A stretch of DNA of 5,211 bases from an uncultured Bacilli bacterium (GCA_934162425.1 CAKPIS010000013.1:1-5211), one strand, 5' to 3'. Positions 1 to 5,100 are shown, counted from the stretch's first letter. Program-made: numbers and translations. The notes: generated by a model from the letters alone, not told the origin.

Positions 1-383
1 TTATATCTAACCCCATAATCTGATTTATATAAAAGACCATTACCACTTACTTCTCCAGAAGTACTTGTTGTATTAACAACATTAGAAAGAAGTTTAGGAT
101 TACTTGTAAATGATACATTACAAGAAACATTTCCAGTTATATTTTTAATATCTAATTTCCAATTATCTATATCCCATACTCCATCAGCATTATCACAAGT
201 TATATCTATTTCATATAAACCTTTACTAGGAAATGTATTAGATACTTTACCATTTACAAGTAATGCAATTGTACTTTCGTTATATTTAAATGTCTTTTTA
301 GGTTTATTACCAATTATTAATAAAGTACATATCATTATAACAATTAATGATACACATATAACTATTCTTTTATTATTTTTCAT
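1..383 (-). CDS. Membrane-anchored surface protein, probable second DGR target (partial, C-terminus off left edge)
   Basis: The first 127 codons are visible; the gene runs off the left edge. It opens MKNNKRIVICVSLIVIMICT, a short basic N-terminus followed by a membrane helix at about residues 5-26. An Asn/Thr/Ser-rich extracellular stretch follows, with two Cys in ITCDN and VSCNV. The last visible residues, about 108-127, read GEVSGNGLLYKSDYGVRY. This parallels residues 289-307 of the 572-residue target protein further right (SGDGVITKV...EQYRY), which directly precede its lectin-like domain. A similar ligand-binding domain and possibly a second variable repeat are therefore expected beyond the edge; that is inference. 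The ATG at 383 has AGAAGG at 391-396, about 7 nt upstream, and overlaps the end of the preceding small gene by 11 nt, which suggests translational coupling. Confidence 0.75.
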   Translation of the reverse strand, partial: MKNNKRIVICVSLIVIMICTLLIIGNKPKKTFKYNESTIALLVNGKVSNTFPSKGLYEIDITCDNADGVWDIDNWKLDIKNITGNVSCNVSFTSNPKLLSNVVNTTSTSGEVSGNGLLYKSDYGVRY

Positions 384-642
384 TTAATAACCTTCTTTCT
401 AATATATTAATTAAATTTGCTTTAAAATAATAATTTAAAAAATTATTATTTTCATATTCTTTTTTTACTATAATATCTAAATTATCTAATATTATATAAT
501 TAATCTCATATTTACTTAAATTTCTATTTATATAAGTAAATAATAGTTTATCTTCATCAAAAGTATAATATTTATTATTTTTAATTATTAATATTAAATA
601 ATTTTGATAAATATGTTTTAAAACATTATATCTTTCCTTCAT
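373..642 (-). CDS. Small hypothetical protein between the DGR template and a second target gene
   Basis: An 89-residue frame, rich in Asn, Ile, Leu and Tyr, with no signal peptide or clear membrane segment. I do not recognise the family with certainty. Residues 16-37 (LILIIKNNKYYTFDEDKLL, then a helical stretch) followed by INYIILD near 48-54 loosely resemble the pattern of the MutS-domain-I-like DGR accessory in this window (FLILYKNHGKFYQCRDMDA, then ISYQIIE). It might be a shortened relative of that domain, but this is weak visual similarity only. Its stop overlaps the start of the partial surface protein gene by 11 nt, so the two are probably co-translated. No good ribosome binding site precedes the ATG, and in-frame TAA codons lie just upstream, so no longer start is possible. 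Confidence 0.6.
   Translation of the reverse strand: MKERYNVLKHIYQNYLILIIKNNKYYTFDEDKLLFTYINRNLSKYEINYIILDNLDIIVKKEYENNNFLNYYFKANLINILERRLLNEK
391..396 (-). promoter_or_regulatory. Ribosome binding site of the partial surface protein gene
   Basis: AGAAGG on the minus strand, 7 nt before the ATG at 383. It lies inside the last codons of the upstream 89-residue gene, which supports this start and coupling between the two genes. Confidence 0.6.
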
Positions 643-664
643 ATTTTTTTATTAGATGTCGATA

Positions 665-686
665 GAAAGAGTACGTATACTCTTTC
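665..686. other. Perfect hairpin in TR spacer
   Basis: A 9-bp perfect inverted repeat, GAAAGAGTA / TACTCTTTC, around a CGTA loop. No T-tract follows on either strand, so it is not a standard terminator. It lies near the distal end of the spacer after TR, 23 nt before the small gene. Confidence 0.55.
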
Positions 687-702
687 GTCCATCTATTATC
701 TT

Positions 703-721
703 TTAAAAGTATAACTTTTAA
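703..721. other. AT-rich hairpin in TR spacer
   Basis: An 8-bp inverted repeat TTAAAAGT / ACTTTTAA with a 3-nt loop. A second, longer-range inverted repeat (TTTATAGC at 752-759 with GCTATAAA at 792-799) lies between it and the TR end. Together they suggest a folded spacer RNA. AT-rich inverted repeats are common in such DNA, so confidence is limited. Confidence 0.4.
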
Positions 722-800
722 GAAAAAGTTTATGTTTCTTATGCTTAACACTTTATAGCCATAACCATAAAACCTAAATCAAACATAAGAAGCTATAAAA

Positions 801-873
801 AACTGCATAACCGATATACGCATTGTTGTTGTTGAGACCACCAATGCTCTCCGTTAACAGGGTTAGAAGAACT
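801..873 (-). repeat. DGR template repeat (TR)
   Basis: A 73-nt non-coding segment that aligns with the 3' end of the 572-residue target gene (75 nt, 2820-2894). Blocks match at both ends: AGTTCTTCT at the 5' end and TTATGCAGTT at the 3' end on the minus strand, with CATTGG and GCG matching inside. The interior holds AAC AAC AAC AAT in the target's frame, the classic codon tract of DGR templates, because adenine mutation of AAC reaches many amino acids without making a stop. The corresponding VR codons are GAT GGC ACC TCG. By hand alignment there are about 20 mismatches, roughly half at TR adenines, plus a 2-nt gap near 847-851. The match with VR is therefore real but not the clean adenine-only pattern of an active pair. 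Confidence 0.75.
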
Positions 874-903
874 ATTTTTCTAAAAAACTTTCCTATATTT
901 ATA

Positions 904-1965
904 TTAATAGTATCTTTCAATAATATGCTTTATTTTATCCTTCTTTACAAAATTATAACTATGAAAATAATTTTCTAAAGAATAAAAATATTTTTCAAAA
1001 GTAATCATATTATTTTGATACCTATAAATACCTTTTTTAATACCTTTTTTTACATTATTTCTTGCATTATCACTTAATTTATTAATAGTTTTATTATTAA
1101 TTATTTTAAAATTATATCCTAAAAAATTAAAACCATTTTTTAAATTAACTATGCATGTTTTATTTTCATTTATATTAAGTTTATATAAATTAATATATTT
1201 TATTATTTTATTTTTACATGCTTTTAAATAATTTAAATCATTTGATAGTATTATATAATCATCCATATATGATAGCATATATTTTAAATGCAAATCATGA
1301 ATTATATAATGATGTAATTTATATAAATAAAATATAGCAAAAAATTGTTGAACTTGTCCTCCTAAAGAAAGACCTACTCCATTTTTATATCTAGGTAGTT
1401 TTTCACTAACTTCTTTTTCTAAAATATCAATTTTTTTATTAATATATTCATAGTTAGTACTATCTATTAATTTACAAACTAAATTATATTCATTAGCATC
1501 AAGTTCGTTTACAATTAATGCTTTTAAAATATTATGATCAATAGAATAAAAATATTTTTTTATATCTATTTTAAGTGCATATATATTTTTACCTTTATGC
1601 TTAAGCTTTTCTAAATTAGAAAGTAATAATTTAATAGCATAAGTTAGCCCCATACCTTTTCTTGTGGCAGTAATTTCTTTACATAGATATTTTGATAGTT
1701 TGGGAATCAAAATATATTTTGCTACATAATGATTTATTACTTTATCAATAATACTTTCACTCATTACTACTCTAACTTTGGGATCTTTTACTAAAAATAT
1801 ATTATAATTACTTTTAATATATAGATTATTTTCTAATATATATTTAATATAAACTAGATACTCCATTTTATATTTTTCAAATGCAAGAATTTTCTTTCTA
1901 TTTTTCACTCCTTTCACTATTTCATTATTATATATATCTAATAAATCATTTATTTTTACTATCAT
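904..1965 (-). CDS. DGR-type reverse transcriptase
   Basis: 353 residues, the usual length for a compact DGR reverse transcriptase. It copies the template RNA into adenine-mutagenised cDNA. Fingers motif: FLVKDPKVRVV at about 57-67. RT2-like TRKGMGLTYAI at 101-111. Palm motif A: ALKIDIKKYFYSID at 130-143, with the catalytic Asp at 134. Motif B region: GLSLGGQVQQ at 198-207, the position where DGR enzymes carry a G-L-x-L-G...SQ type sequence; here the usual S-Q is Q-Q. Motif C: YMDD at 233-236. The LGYNF motif lies at about 282-286. There is no maturase or endonuclease domain, which argues against a group II intron. The association with TR, VR and an Avd-like frame separates it from a retron. 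Its ATG overlaps the end of the avd-like frame by 20 nt, so it may have depended on coupled translation; no strong ribosome binding site precedes it. All catalytic residues are present, so the enzyme itself looks intact. Confidence 0.92.
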   Translation of the reverse strand: MIVKINDLLDIYNNEIVKGVKNRKKILAFEKYKMEYLVYIKYILENNLYIKSNYNIFLVKDPKVRVVMSESIIDKVINHYVAKYILIPKLSKYLCKEITATRKGMGLTYAIKLLLSNLEKLKHKGKNIYALKIDIKKYFYSIDHNILKALIVNELDANEYNLVCKLIDSTNYEYINKKIDILEKEVSEKLPRYKNGVGLSLGGQVQQFFAIFYLYKLHHYIIHDLHLKYMLSYMDDYIILSNDLNYLKACKNKIIKYINLYKLNINENKTCIVNLKNGFNFLGYNFKIINNKTINKLSDNARNNVKKGIKKGIYRYQNNMITFEKYFYSLENYFHSYNFVKKDKIKHIIERYY

Positions 1966-2341
1966 ATTCTATCTTATTATCTAACCATTTATTACACATT
2001 CTATTTATTTCAGATAACTTATATGAAATCTTTTTCAATGAAGTTTCAGCAATATAACCTTTAATAAATAATCTTTCTATAATGTAATCAATAGTATTTA
2101 TAAGTGAATTTATTTCTACTTTATATGAACTTATTAATTTATAATTATCTTCATTATTAGTCTTATTTATAGAATATAATAATTCTATTGATAATTCTTT
2201 TAATTTATTTTTATAAAATAAATCTTTTTTAGGAATATTTTCAATTAAGCCTATTATTTGTTCAAGTTTTTCATCGCAGCATTTATTTAAATTGTCAATT
2301 AAATAATCTAATCCTTTTCTTTTATCTAAATTTTTTAATGC
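1946..2341 (-). pseudogene. avd: Avd-like DGR accessory protein, second half of an interrupted msl-avd gene
   Basis: A 131-codon open frame with no ATG near its 5' end. It follows directly, in the same phase, the TAA that ends the MutS-like frame. The predicted protein is almost entirely helical. Its final part (TIDYIIERLFIKGYIAETSL, then KISYKLSEINRMCNKWL) matches the pattern of helices 3 and 4 of Avd, the positively charged four-helix bundle that binds DGR RT and RNA; the helix from KNKLKELSIELLYSI fits an earlier helix. The length of about 130 residues equals a whole Avd. It ends at TGA inside the start of the RT gene (20-nt overlap), the normal avd-RT arrangement. The first near-start codons are only ATT and late ATG/TTG codons, so translation would need readthrough of the TAA or an unusual start. 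Most likely it is the C-terminal domain of a fused gene cut by a nonsense change. Confidence 0.7.
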
Positions 2342-2626
2342 TTAATCTAAATATTTTGGATAATTATTAAGTTTATCAAAATCCTTAATAATAGGATTTT
2401 TATCTACCTCAATAATTTGATAAGATATTTTAGCATCTTCCAAAGTATTTAATACTTTGGATAAACTATTATCAGGAAATCCACATAAACCATCTTTGAG
2501 TACTTTATAACCAAATAGTAAATTCATAATATAAGCATCCATATCCCTACATTGATAAAATTTACCATGATTTTTATAAAGTATCAAAAATGACTTTACA
2601 TTAGTACCACCACCTAGGGTTTTCAT
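2342..2626 (-). pseudogene. MutS domain-I-like DGR accessory protein (msl-type), N-terminal half of an interrupted gene
   Basis: A 94-residue frame. Residues 11-74 follow the pattern of the MutS N-terminal mismatch-recognition domain: a strand, then GKFYQCRDMDAYIMNLLFGY (compare the FYE...DA core of MutS), then CGFPDNSLSKVLNTLEDAKI and SYQIIE. Small MutS-like proteins are known as accessories beside some DGR reverse transcriptases; the match here is by eye. The frame ends PKYLD-TAA, and the avd-like frame continues in the same phase without a start codon, so the TAA probably replaced a sense codon. The ATG at 2626 has no convincing ribosome binding site. A good one (GGAAGAG at 2668-2674) serves an ATG at 2663 in another frame, which gives only 20 codons. 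A frameshift near 2603-2645 is therefore likely as well. Confidence 0.6.
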
Positions 2627-2663
2627 TATCTTTACATTCTTTTACATTTTTAAATAATTTCAT
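2601..2663 (-). pseudogene. Probable original start of the msl-avd gene (20-codon frame)
   Basis: The ATG at 2663 is preceded by AGAAAGGAAGAG with about 5 nt spacing, the best initiation signal in this gap. It encodes MKLFKNVKECKDNENPRWWY and then stops, overlapping the MutS-like frame, which is in a different phase. The MutS-like frame has an in-frame TAA upstream of its own ATG, so a phase change must fall between about 2645 and 2603. The simplest reading is a 1-nt class indel, or a small insertion around the GGTGGTGGTAC stretch. A true short leader peptide cannot be excluded. Confidence 0.45.
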
Positions 2664-2667
2664 TTTT

Positions 2668-2674
2668 CTCTTCC
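2668..2674 (-). promoter_or_regulatory. Ribosome binding site upstream of msl-avd
   Basis: GGAAGAG on the minus strand, 4-5 nt of A before the ATG at 2663. It decides in favour of 2663, not 2626, as the original start. Confidence 0.55.
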
Positions 2675-2700
2675 TTTCTAATTATTTAATCATTTATTTT

Positions 2701-2730
2701 AAATCGGCTTCACATAGCGAAGCACGATTT
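2701..2730. other. Hairpin just downstream of the DGR target gene
   Basis: An 11-bp stem (AAATCG+GCTTC with GAAGC+CGATTT, one bulged A at 2724) around a 7-nt loop. It starts 5 nt after the target gene stop and about 90 nt after VR. No T-tract follows on the minus strand, so it is not a standard terminator. In the BPP-1 DGR a hairpin or cruciform shortly downstream of VR promotes retargeting. A similar role is possible here, although the distance is larger. Confidence 0.6.
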
Positions 2731-2735
2731 ATCGA

Positions 2736-4454
2736 TTACATTCCCAAAGTGAATGGACTTGCCATTGTTCCATCACCAGAAAGTTTGCTTACATTAGATT
2801 GTAGATACAAGACTGGCCTAACTGCATAACTGTTAGACGCCGAGGTGCCATCGAGTCTGCCAATGTTGTGGACGTAAACAGGGAGAGAAGAACTGGAAGC
2901 TGTCATAGTCCATTCTAAACCTTGTCCAAATAGCCAATTATTAACCATTTGAGTATAAGCACTTGAATAACCCAAATTTCCTGTATAGCCACTTATAGCG
3001 TAGCCAAAATCACTTGCATACATAAGTCCTGCTATAGACTTTTCTGAAGTTTGTTTTGTTATCTCTTTAGCATAAAAATTACTTGAAGATAATTCATATG
3101 AACCAGCTATTCCAGTATTGTAATAAACATCTTCTATCATATTACCATAGCTATCATTTTCATTAATACCATTTTGTGAATAATTACATACACCTTGAGT
3201 AGTTTGGGAAACATAGCAATATTTTGTACATCCGTCTTTTTTACCTAAATAACAAGAATTTAAAAGACCTTGAATACTGCTTCCAATCCACACTACAGGA
3301 TTTGATGAACTGTAACTTGATTTATTGTATACAAATGCTCCAATTGGGTCTGCTTTAATAATTTTTACTCTATTTTCCCATTTAGTACACTGTGCTTCTC
3401 CTTGTTTAAATTCTACTCCATTAATAGTGGTATTCTCTGTTATGGGAGAAACCTCTAAACAAACTGGTACATAACCTATTATTCTCCATAATTGATTATT
3501 AAAGGATACATAGTTATTTGGATTATTACCTTGATATCTATATTGTTCTGTATTATTATCTGTTACTTTTGTTATTACTCCATCTCCTGAAGTACCTACA
3601 CCTGCTGTTATAACACTTGATAAAAGCGTACCTGTAGTATTAGTTGTTTTAGTAAGAGTTGCACTAGCACCATAATCAACTCCATTTTTAATAGATATCA
3701 TTCTATTAATATTATTCCATTCTATATTCGAAGAAGTTATACCATTTAAATTAGATAATGAATAATTACTATTAGGATTATTATATGGTAAATCTGTTAC
3801 ATTTATATTTATTTGATTAATAGCCTCTGTTTGATAACATGTTACATTAGCTACTTTAAATGTACCTTTATAAGTTTTATTTATTAAATTTGATTGATCA
3901 AATGCTAAATTATAAAATTTAGTATTTATAGTCCAATTATGTACTGAAGGACTACCTTTTTTAGAATTAGATATTTTAGCATTTTTTACAACAGTCATAT
4001 TTGCAGAAGGAAAATCATCTTCACTCATAAATTCATTATTACCTACTTCAGGTCCTATTACTTGTAATGTAAATTCTTTAAAAGTACCTGTTGTTTTAGA
4101 GGTATATTTATCTGATGAACTATCATAATTAAATATAATATCATAAGTACATGTTACTCCTGTTTTAGTGGTATTTGCATCTAAACTTACATTTAATGTA
4201 CTTGTATTACTTGCTATATAAGTAGTACTAGTTTCCTCAGTCATATTATAGGGATCCACTGTTATAGAAAAATTTGTTGTATTGGTATCAAGTACTGCAT
4301 TATCTATTTTATTTGCAGTTATATTTACATTCATAACATTATTTAAATCAATATTAAATATACCTAAATATCCAAAAGATATTGCTATAGCAAGTATTAA
4401 AGTAACTGCTATTGATATTATAATAATCTTCTTTTTATTTTCTATCTTTTTCAT
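2736..4454 (-). CDS. DGR target: membrane-anchored surface protein with C-terminal lectin-like variable domain
   Basis: 572 residues. The basic N-terminus MKKIENKKK is followed by a membrane helix at about 10-32, which anchors the protein with its body outside the cell. Residues 40-290 form an Asn/Thr/Ser-rich extracellular region, probably two beta-sandwich-type modules, with few Cys. The C-terminal domain starts near 289 (GDGVITKV), followed by NNYVSFNNQLWRIIGY at 313-328, then GLMYASDFGYA at 476-486, WLFGQGLEWTMTAS at 507-520, and AVRPVLYL at 544-551. It ends SGDGTMASPFTL. This is the C-type-lectin/formylglycine-enzyme-like fold used by DGR variable proteins, with the variable residues (about 524-542) between EWTM and AVRPV, where the ligand-binding face lies. 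The start is supported by AGGAAAGT 6 nt upstream and by the promoter at 4483-4511. The ligand is unknown; a binding or attachment role is inferred. Confidence 0.85.
   Translation of the reverse strand: MKKIENKKKIIIISIAVTLILAIAISFGYLGIFNIDLNNVMNVNITANKIDNAVLDTNTTNFSITVDPYNMTEETSTTYIASNTSTLNVSLDANTTKTGVTCTYDIIFNYDSSSDKYTSKTTGTFKEFTLQVIGPEVGNNEFMSEDDFPSANMTVVKNAKISNSKKGSPSVHNWTINTKFYNLAFDQSNLINKTYKGTFKVANVTCYQTEAINQININVTDLPYNNPNSNYSLSNLNGITSSNIEWNNINRMISIKNGVDYGASATLTKTTNTTGTLLSSVITAGVGTSGDGVITKVTDNNTEQYRYQGNNPNNYVSFNNQLWRIIGYVPVCLEVSPITENTTINGVEFKQGEAQCTKWENRVKIIKADPIGAFVYNKSSYSSSNPVVWIGSSIQGLLNSCYLGKKDGCTKYCYVSQTTQGVCNYSQNGINENDSYGNMIEDVYYNTGIAGSYELSSSNFYAKEITKQTSEKSIAGLMYASDFGYAISGYTGNLGYSSAYTQMVNNWLFGQGLEWTMTASSSSLPVYVHNIGRLDGTSASNSYAVRPVLYLQSNVSKLSGDGTMASPFTLGM
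2820..2894 (-). repeat. DGR variable repeat (VR) in the target gene
   Basis: 75 nt coding residues 521-545 of the target, aligned to the TR at 801-873. Codon pairs (TR to VR) include AAC to CTC, AAC to TAC, AAC to GAT, AAC to GGC, AAC to ACC, AAT to TCG and TAT to TCT, all involving template adenines. GGT to AGA, ATC to AAC and GGT to AGT do not. The segment is much richer in G and C than the rest of the gene. Its 3' conserved end is short (TTATGCAGTT), followed by target-only sequence. Confidence 0.75.
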
Positions 4455-4460
4455 ATAATT

Positions 4461-4468
4461 ACTTTCCT
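4461..4468 (-). promoter_or_regulatory. Ribosome binding site of the DGR target gene
   Basis: AGGAAAGT on the minus strand, 6 nt before the ATG at 4454. It fixes the start of the 572-residue protein. Confidence 0.7.
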
Positions 4469-4482
4469 ATCTTTACTAATTT

Positions 4483-4511
4483 ATCATACCATAATAAAAC
4501 TACTTTTCCAA
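4483..4511 (-). promoter_or_regulatory. Promoter of the DGR target gene
   Basis: -35 TTGGAA (4506-4511), a 17-nt spacer, then -10 TATGAT (4483-4488) with an upstream TGG that makes an extended -10. Transcription would start near 4476, leaving a leader of about 20 nt. This is the clearest housekeeping-type promoter in the window and probably drives the target gene and the downstream DGR genes. Confidence 0.6.
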
Positions 4512-4517
4512 GTAGTT
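4498..4517. promoter_or_regulatory. Perfect palindrome over the -35 box (operator or terminator)
   Basis: 8-bp inverted repeats AACTACTT / AAGTAGTT flank a 4-nt centre, and the -35 hexamer sits across the centre. It could be an operator for a dimeric repressor. On the minus strand the palindrome is followed by TTTTATTAT, so it could also act as a weak terminator for the toxin locus upstream. The sequence does not decide between them. Confidence 0.4.
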
Positions 4518-4595
4518 AAGTTATAAAAATTTAAATTTTAGTAGTTAAATGAATAAATAATTAAAATAGAAATATATTTTATTGTTTTAACTCCC

Positions 4596-4844
4596 TTAAT
4601 ATTTTTTCTTAATTTTATCTATATCAGCAAAAAATAAATTAGTTTCCCATTGTTTTAAACTTATCATATTCTTAAATAAACTTTTTATTTTGAACTTATT
4701 TGTATATACCATAAAATGTCTTTATCTTTAACAGTAAAATAAGTTCCTTTCGTGATTTTTCATTAAAGTATCATTATCTACAATATCAAAATACTCATCT
4801 TTTATATGATATAAATAACCTGTTTTAATTTTCTGACGTGTCAT
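4596..4844 (-). pseudogene. Decayed type III toxin (CptN/TenpN-like endoribonuclease)
   Basis: Three pieces in three frames together resemble a CptN/TenpN-type toxin, the RNase of type III toxin-antitoxin systems. Piece 1 (ATG at 4844, stop at 4728) reads KIKTGYLYHIKDEYFDIVDN and then DTLMKNHERN. Piece 2 (4741 to 4685), one base out of phase, reads YFTVKDKDILWYIQISSK, the family's F-x-V-K-D-K-D...W-x-I-x-x-S-S-K region. Piece 3 (4688 to 4596) ends NLFFADIDKIKKKY, like the family C-terminus. Only about 80 codons remain of a protein usually around 150 or more residues long, so the middle is deleted and two phase breaks are present. Its position just after pseudoknot repeats and a terminator is the canonical toxin place. 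Family recognition is from memory of the motif pattern. The product should be inactive. Confidence 0.7.
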
Positions 4845-4854
4845 CTCCACTTGT

Positions 4855-4883
4855 AAAAGAAAACCTCATCTTGCGATGAAGTT
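4855..4883 (-). terminator. Rho-independent terminator between antitoxin repeats and toxin
   Basis: Stem AACTTCATC / GATGAGGTT (4875-4883 with 4862-4870, one G-U pair) with a GCAA tetraloop, followed by TTCTTTT on the minus strand. Type III systems place such a terminator between the antitoxin RNA and the toxin gene to set their ratio by partial readthrough. Confidence 0.8.
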
Positions 4884-4891
4884 ATCCAATA

Positions 4892-4940
4892 TTTTCAACC
4901 AGGATCATTTATTAGTCGCACCACCTGGAAGCGACTAACA
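4892..4940 (-). repeat. Antitoxin repeat unit, promoter-distal
   Basis: A 49-nt unit with the stronger pseudoknot: a 5-bp and an 8-bp stem, interleaved. It shares the flanking TTTT and GCGACTAACA segments, and ATCATTTAT inside, with the other unit. Confidence 0.8.
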
Positions 4941-4989
4941 TTTTCGACCGAGATCATTTATAACTCGCGCCACTCGGAAGCGACTAACA
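4941..4989 (-). repeat. Antitoxin repeat unit, promoter-proximal
   Basis: A 49-nt unit with the same register. Its 5-bp stem has covaried, and the second stem is reduced to 4 bp by a mismatch, so this copy may be weakened. Confidence 0.8.
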
Positions 4990-5007
4990 TTTCACACTTT
5001 CAAGTGC

Positions 5008-5034
5008 AATATAAATATACTACATTTATGTAAA
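5008..5034 (-). promoter_or_regulatory. Candidate promoter of the antitoxin RNA
   Basis: TTTACA (5029-5034) and TATATT (5008-5013) with a 15-nt spacer, or TTTTAC with 16. Transcription would begin near 5001, just before the first repeat. The spacing is short and the DNA is AT-rich, so this is a modest call. Confidence 0.35.
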
Positions 5035-5054
5035 AATATTAACTAATAACAAGT

Positions 5055-5096
5055 TTTATTATAGTATATATTATAGTATATTTATTAAAATATATT
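5055..5096. other. AT-rich tract beside tandem repeats
   Basis: Nearly pure A/T with a duplicated ATTATAGTATAT motif, abutting the 20-bp repeat array. It would melt easily. No gene is seen. Confidence 0.4.
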
Positions 5097-5100
5097 GTGA

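Larger units (their letters stand above)
643..903 (-). ncRNA. DGR template-repeat RNA region with structured spacer
   Basis: This 261-nt gap between the RT stop and the next gene has no convincing ORF. Read on the minus strand it holds the template repeat (873 to 801) and then about 160 nt of spacer with several inverted repeats. In the Bordetella phage BPP-1 DGR, the RNA downstream of TR is needed for Avd/RT binding and cDNA priming. A similar role for this spacer is inferred from position and structure. Neither end of the transcript can be set from the sequence; it is probably transcribed through from the RT gene. Confidence 0.55.
4892..5001 (-). ncRNA. Type III antitoxin RNA with two pseudoknot repeats
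   Basis: Two tandem 49-nt repeats (4941-4989 and 4892-4940) preceded by a short partial unit or leader at about 4990-5001. Each has two interleaved stems, so each can fold as an H-type pseudoknot, the form by which ToxI-, CptI- and TenpI-type RNAs bind and inhibit their toxin. In the 4892 unit, CCAGG (4899-4903) pairs with CCTGG (4924-4928), and TTAGTCGC (4912-4919) pairs with GCGACTAA (4931-4938). In the other unit the first stem is CCGAG/CTCGG (4948-4952 with 4973-4977), a compensatory change, and the second is shortened to TCGC/GCGA (4965-4968 with 4980-4983). The toxin would normally cut the precursor into single repeat units. The 5' end is inferred from the promoter. Confidence 0.75.

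Noticed and set aside
665..686. Rho-independent terminator
   Set aside because: The stem is good but no run of T follows on either strand.
904..1965. Retron or group II intron reverse transcriptase
   Set aside because: No msr/msd-like inverted-repeat RNA precedes it and no maturase/endonuclease domain is present. The TR, VR and Avd-like frame fit a DGR.
1946..2341. Stop-codon recoding joining the MutS-like and Avd-like frames
   Set aside because: The separating codon is TAA, the other long genes here also end in TAA, and no recoding signal is visible. A nonsense mutation is simpler.
4520..4595. Small gene between toxin remnant and target promoter
   Set aside because: A/T-rich with short frames and no initiation signal. 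Only small direct repeats of TAGTTAA are visible.
4892..4989. Riboswitch or self-cleaving ribozyme
   Set aside because: The tandem pseudoknots match no aptamer or ribozyme core that I recognise, while the repeat, terminator and toxin-remnant order fits a type III antitoxin.
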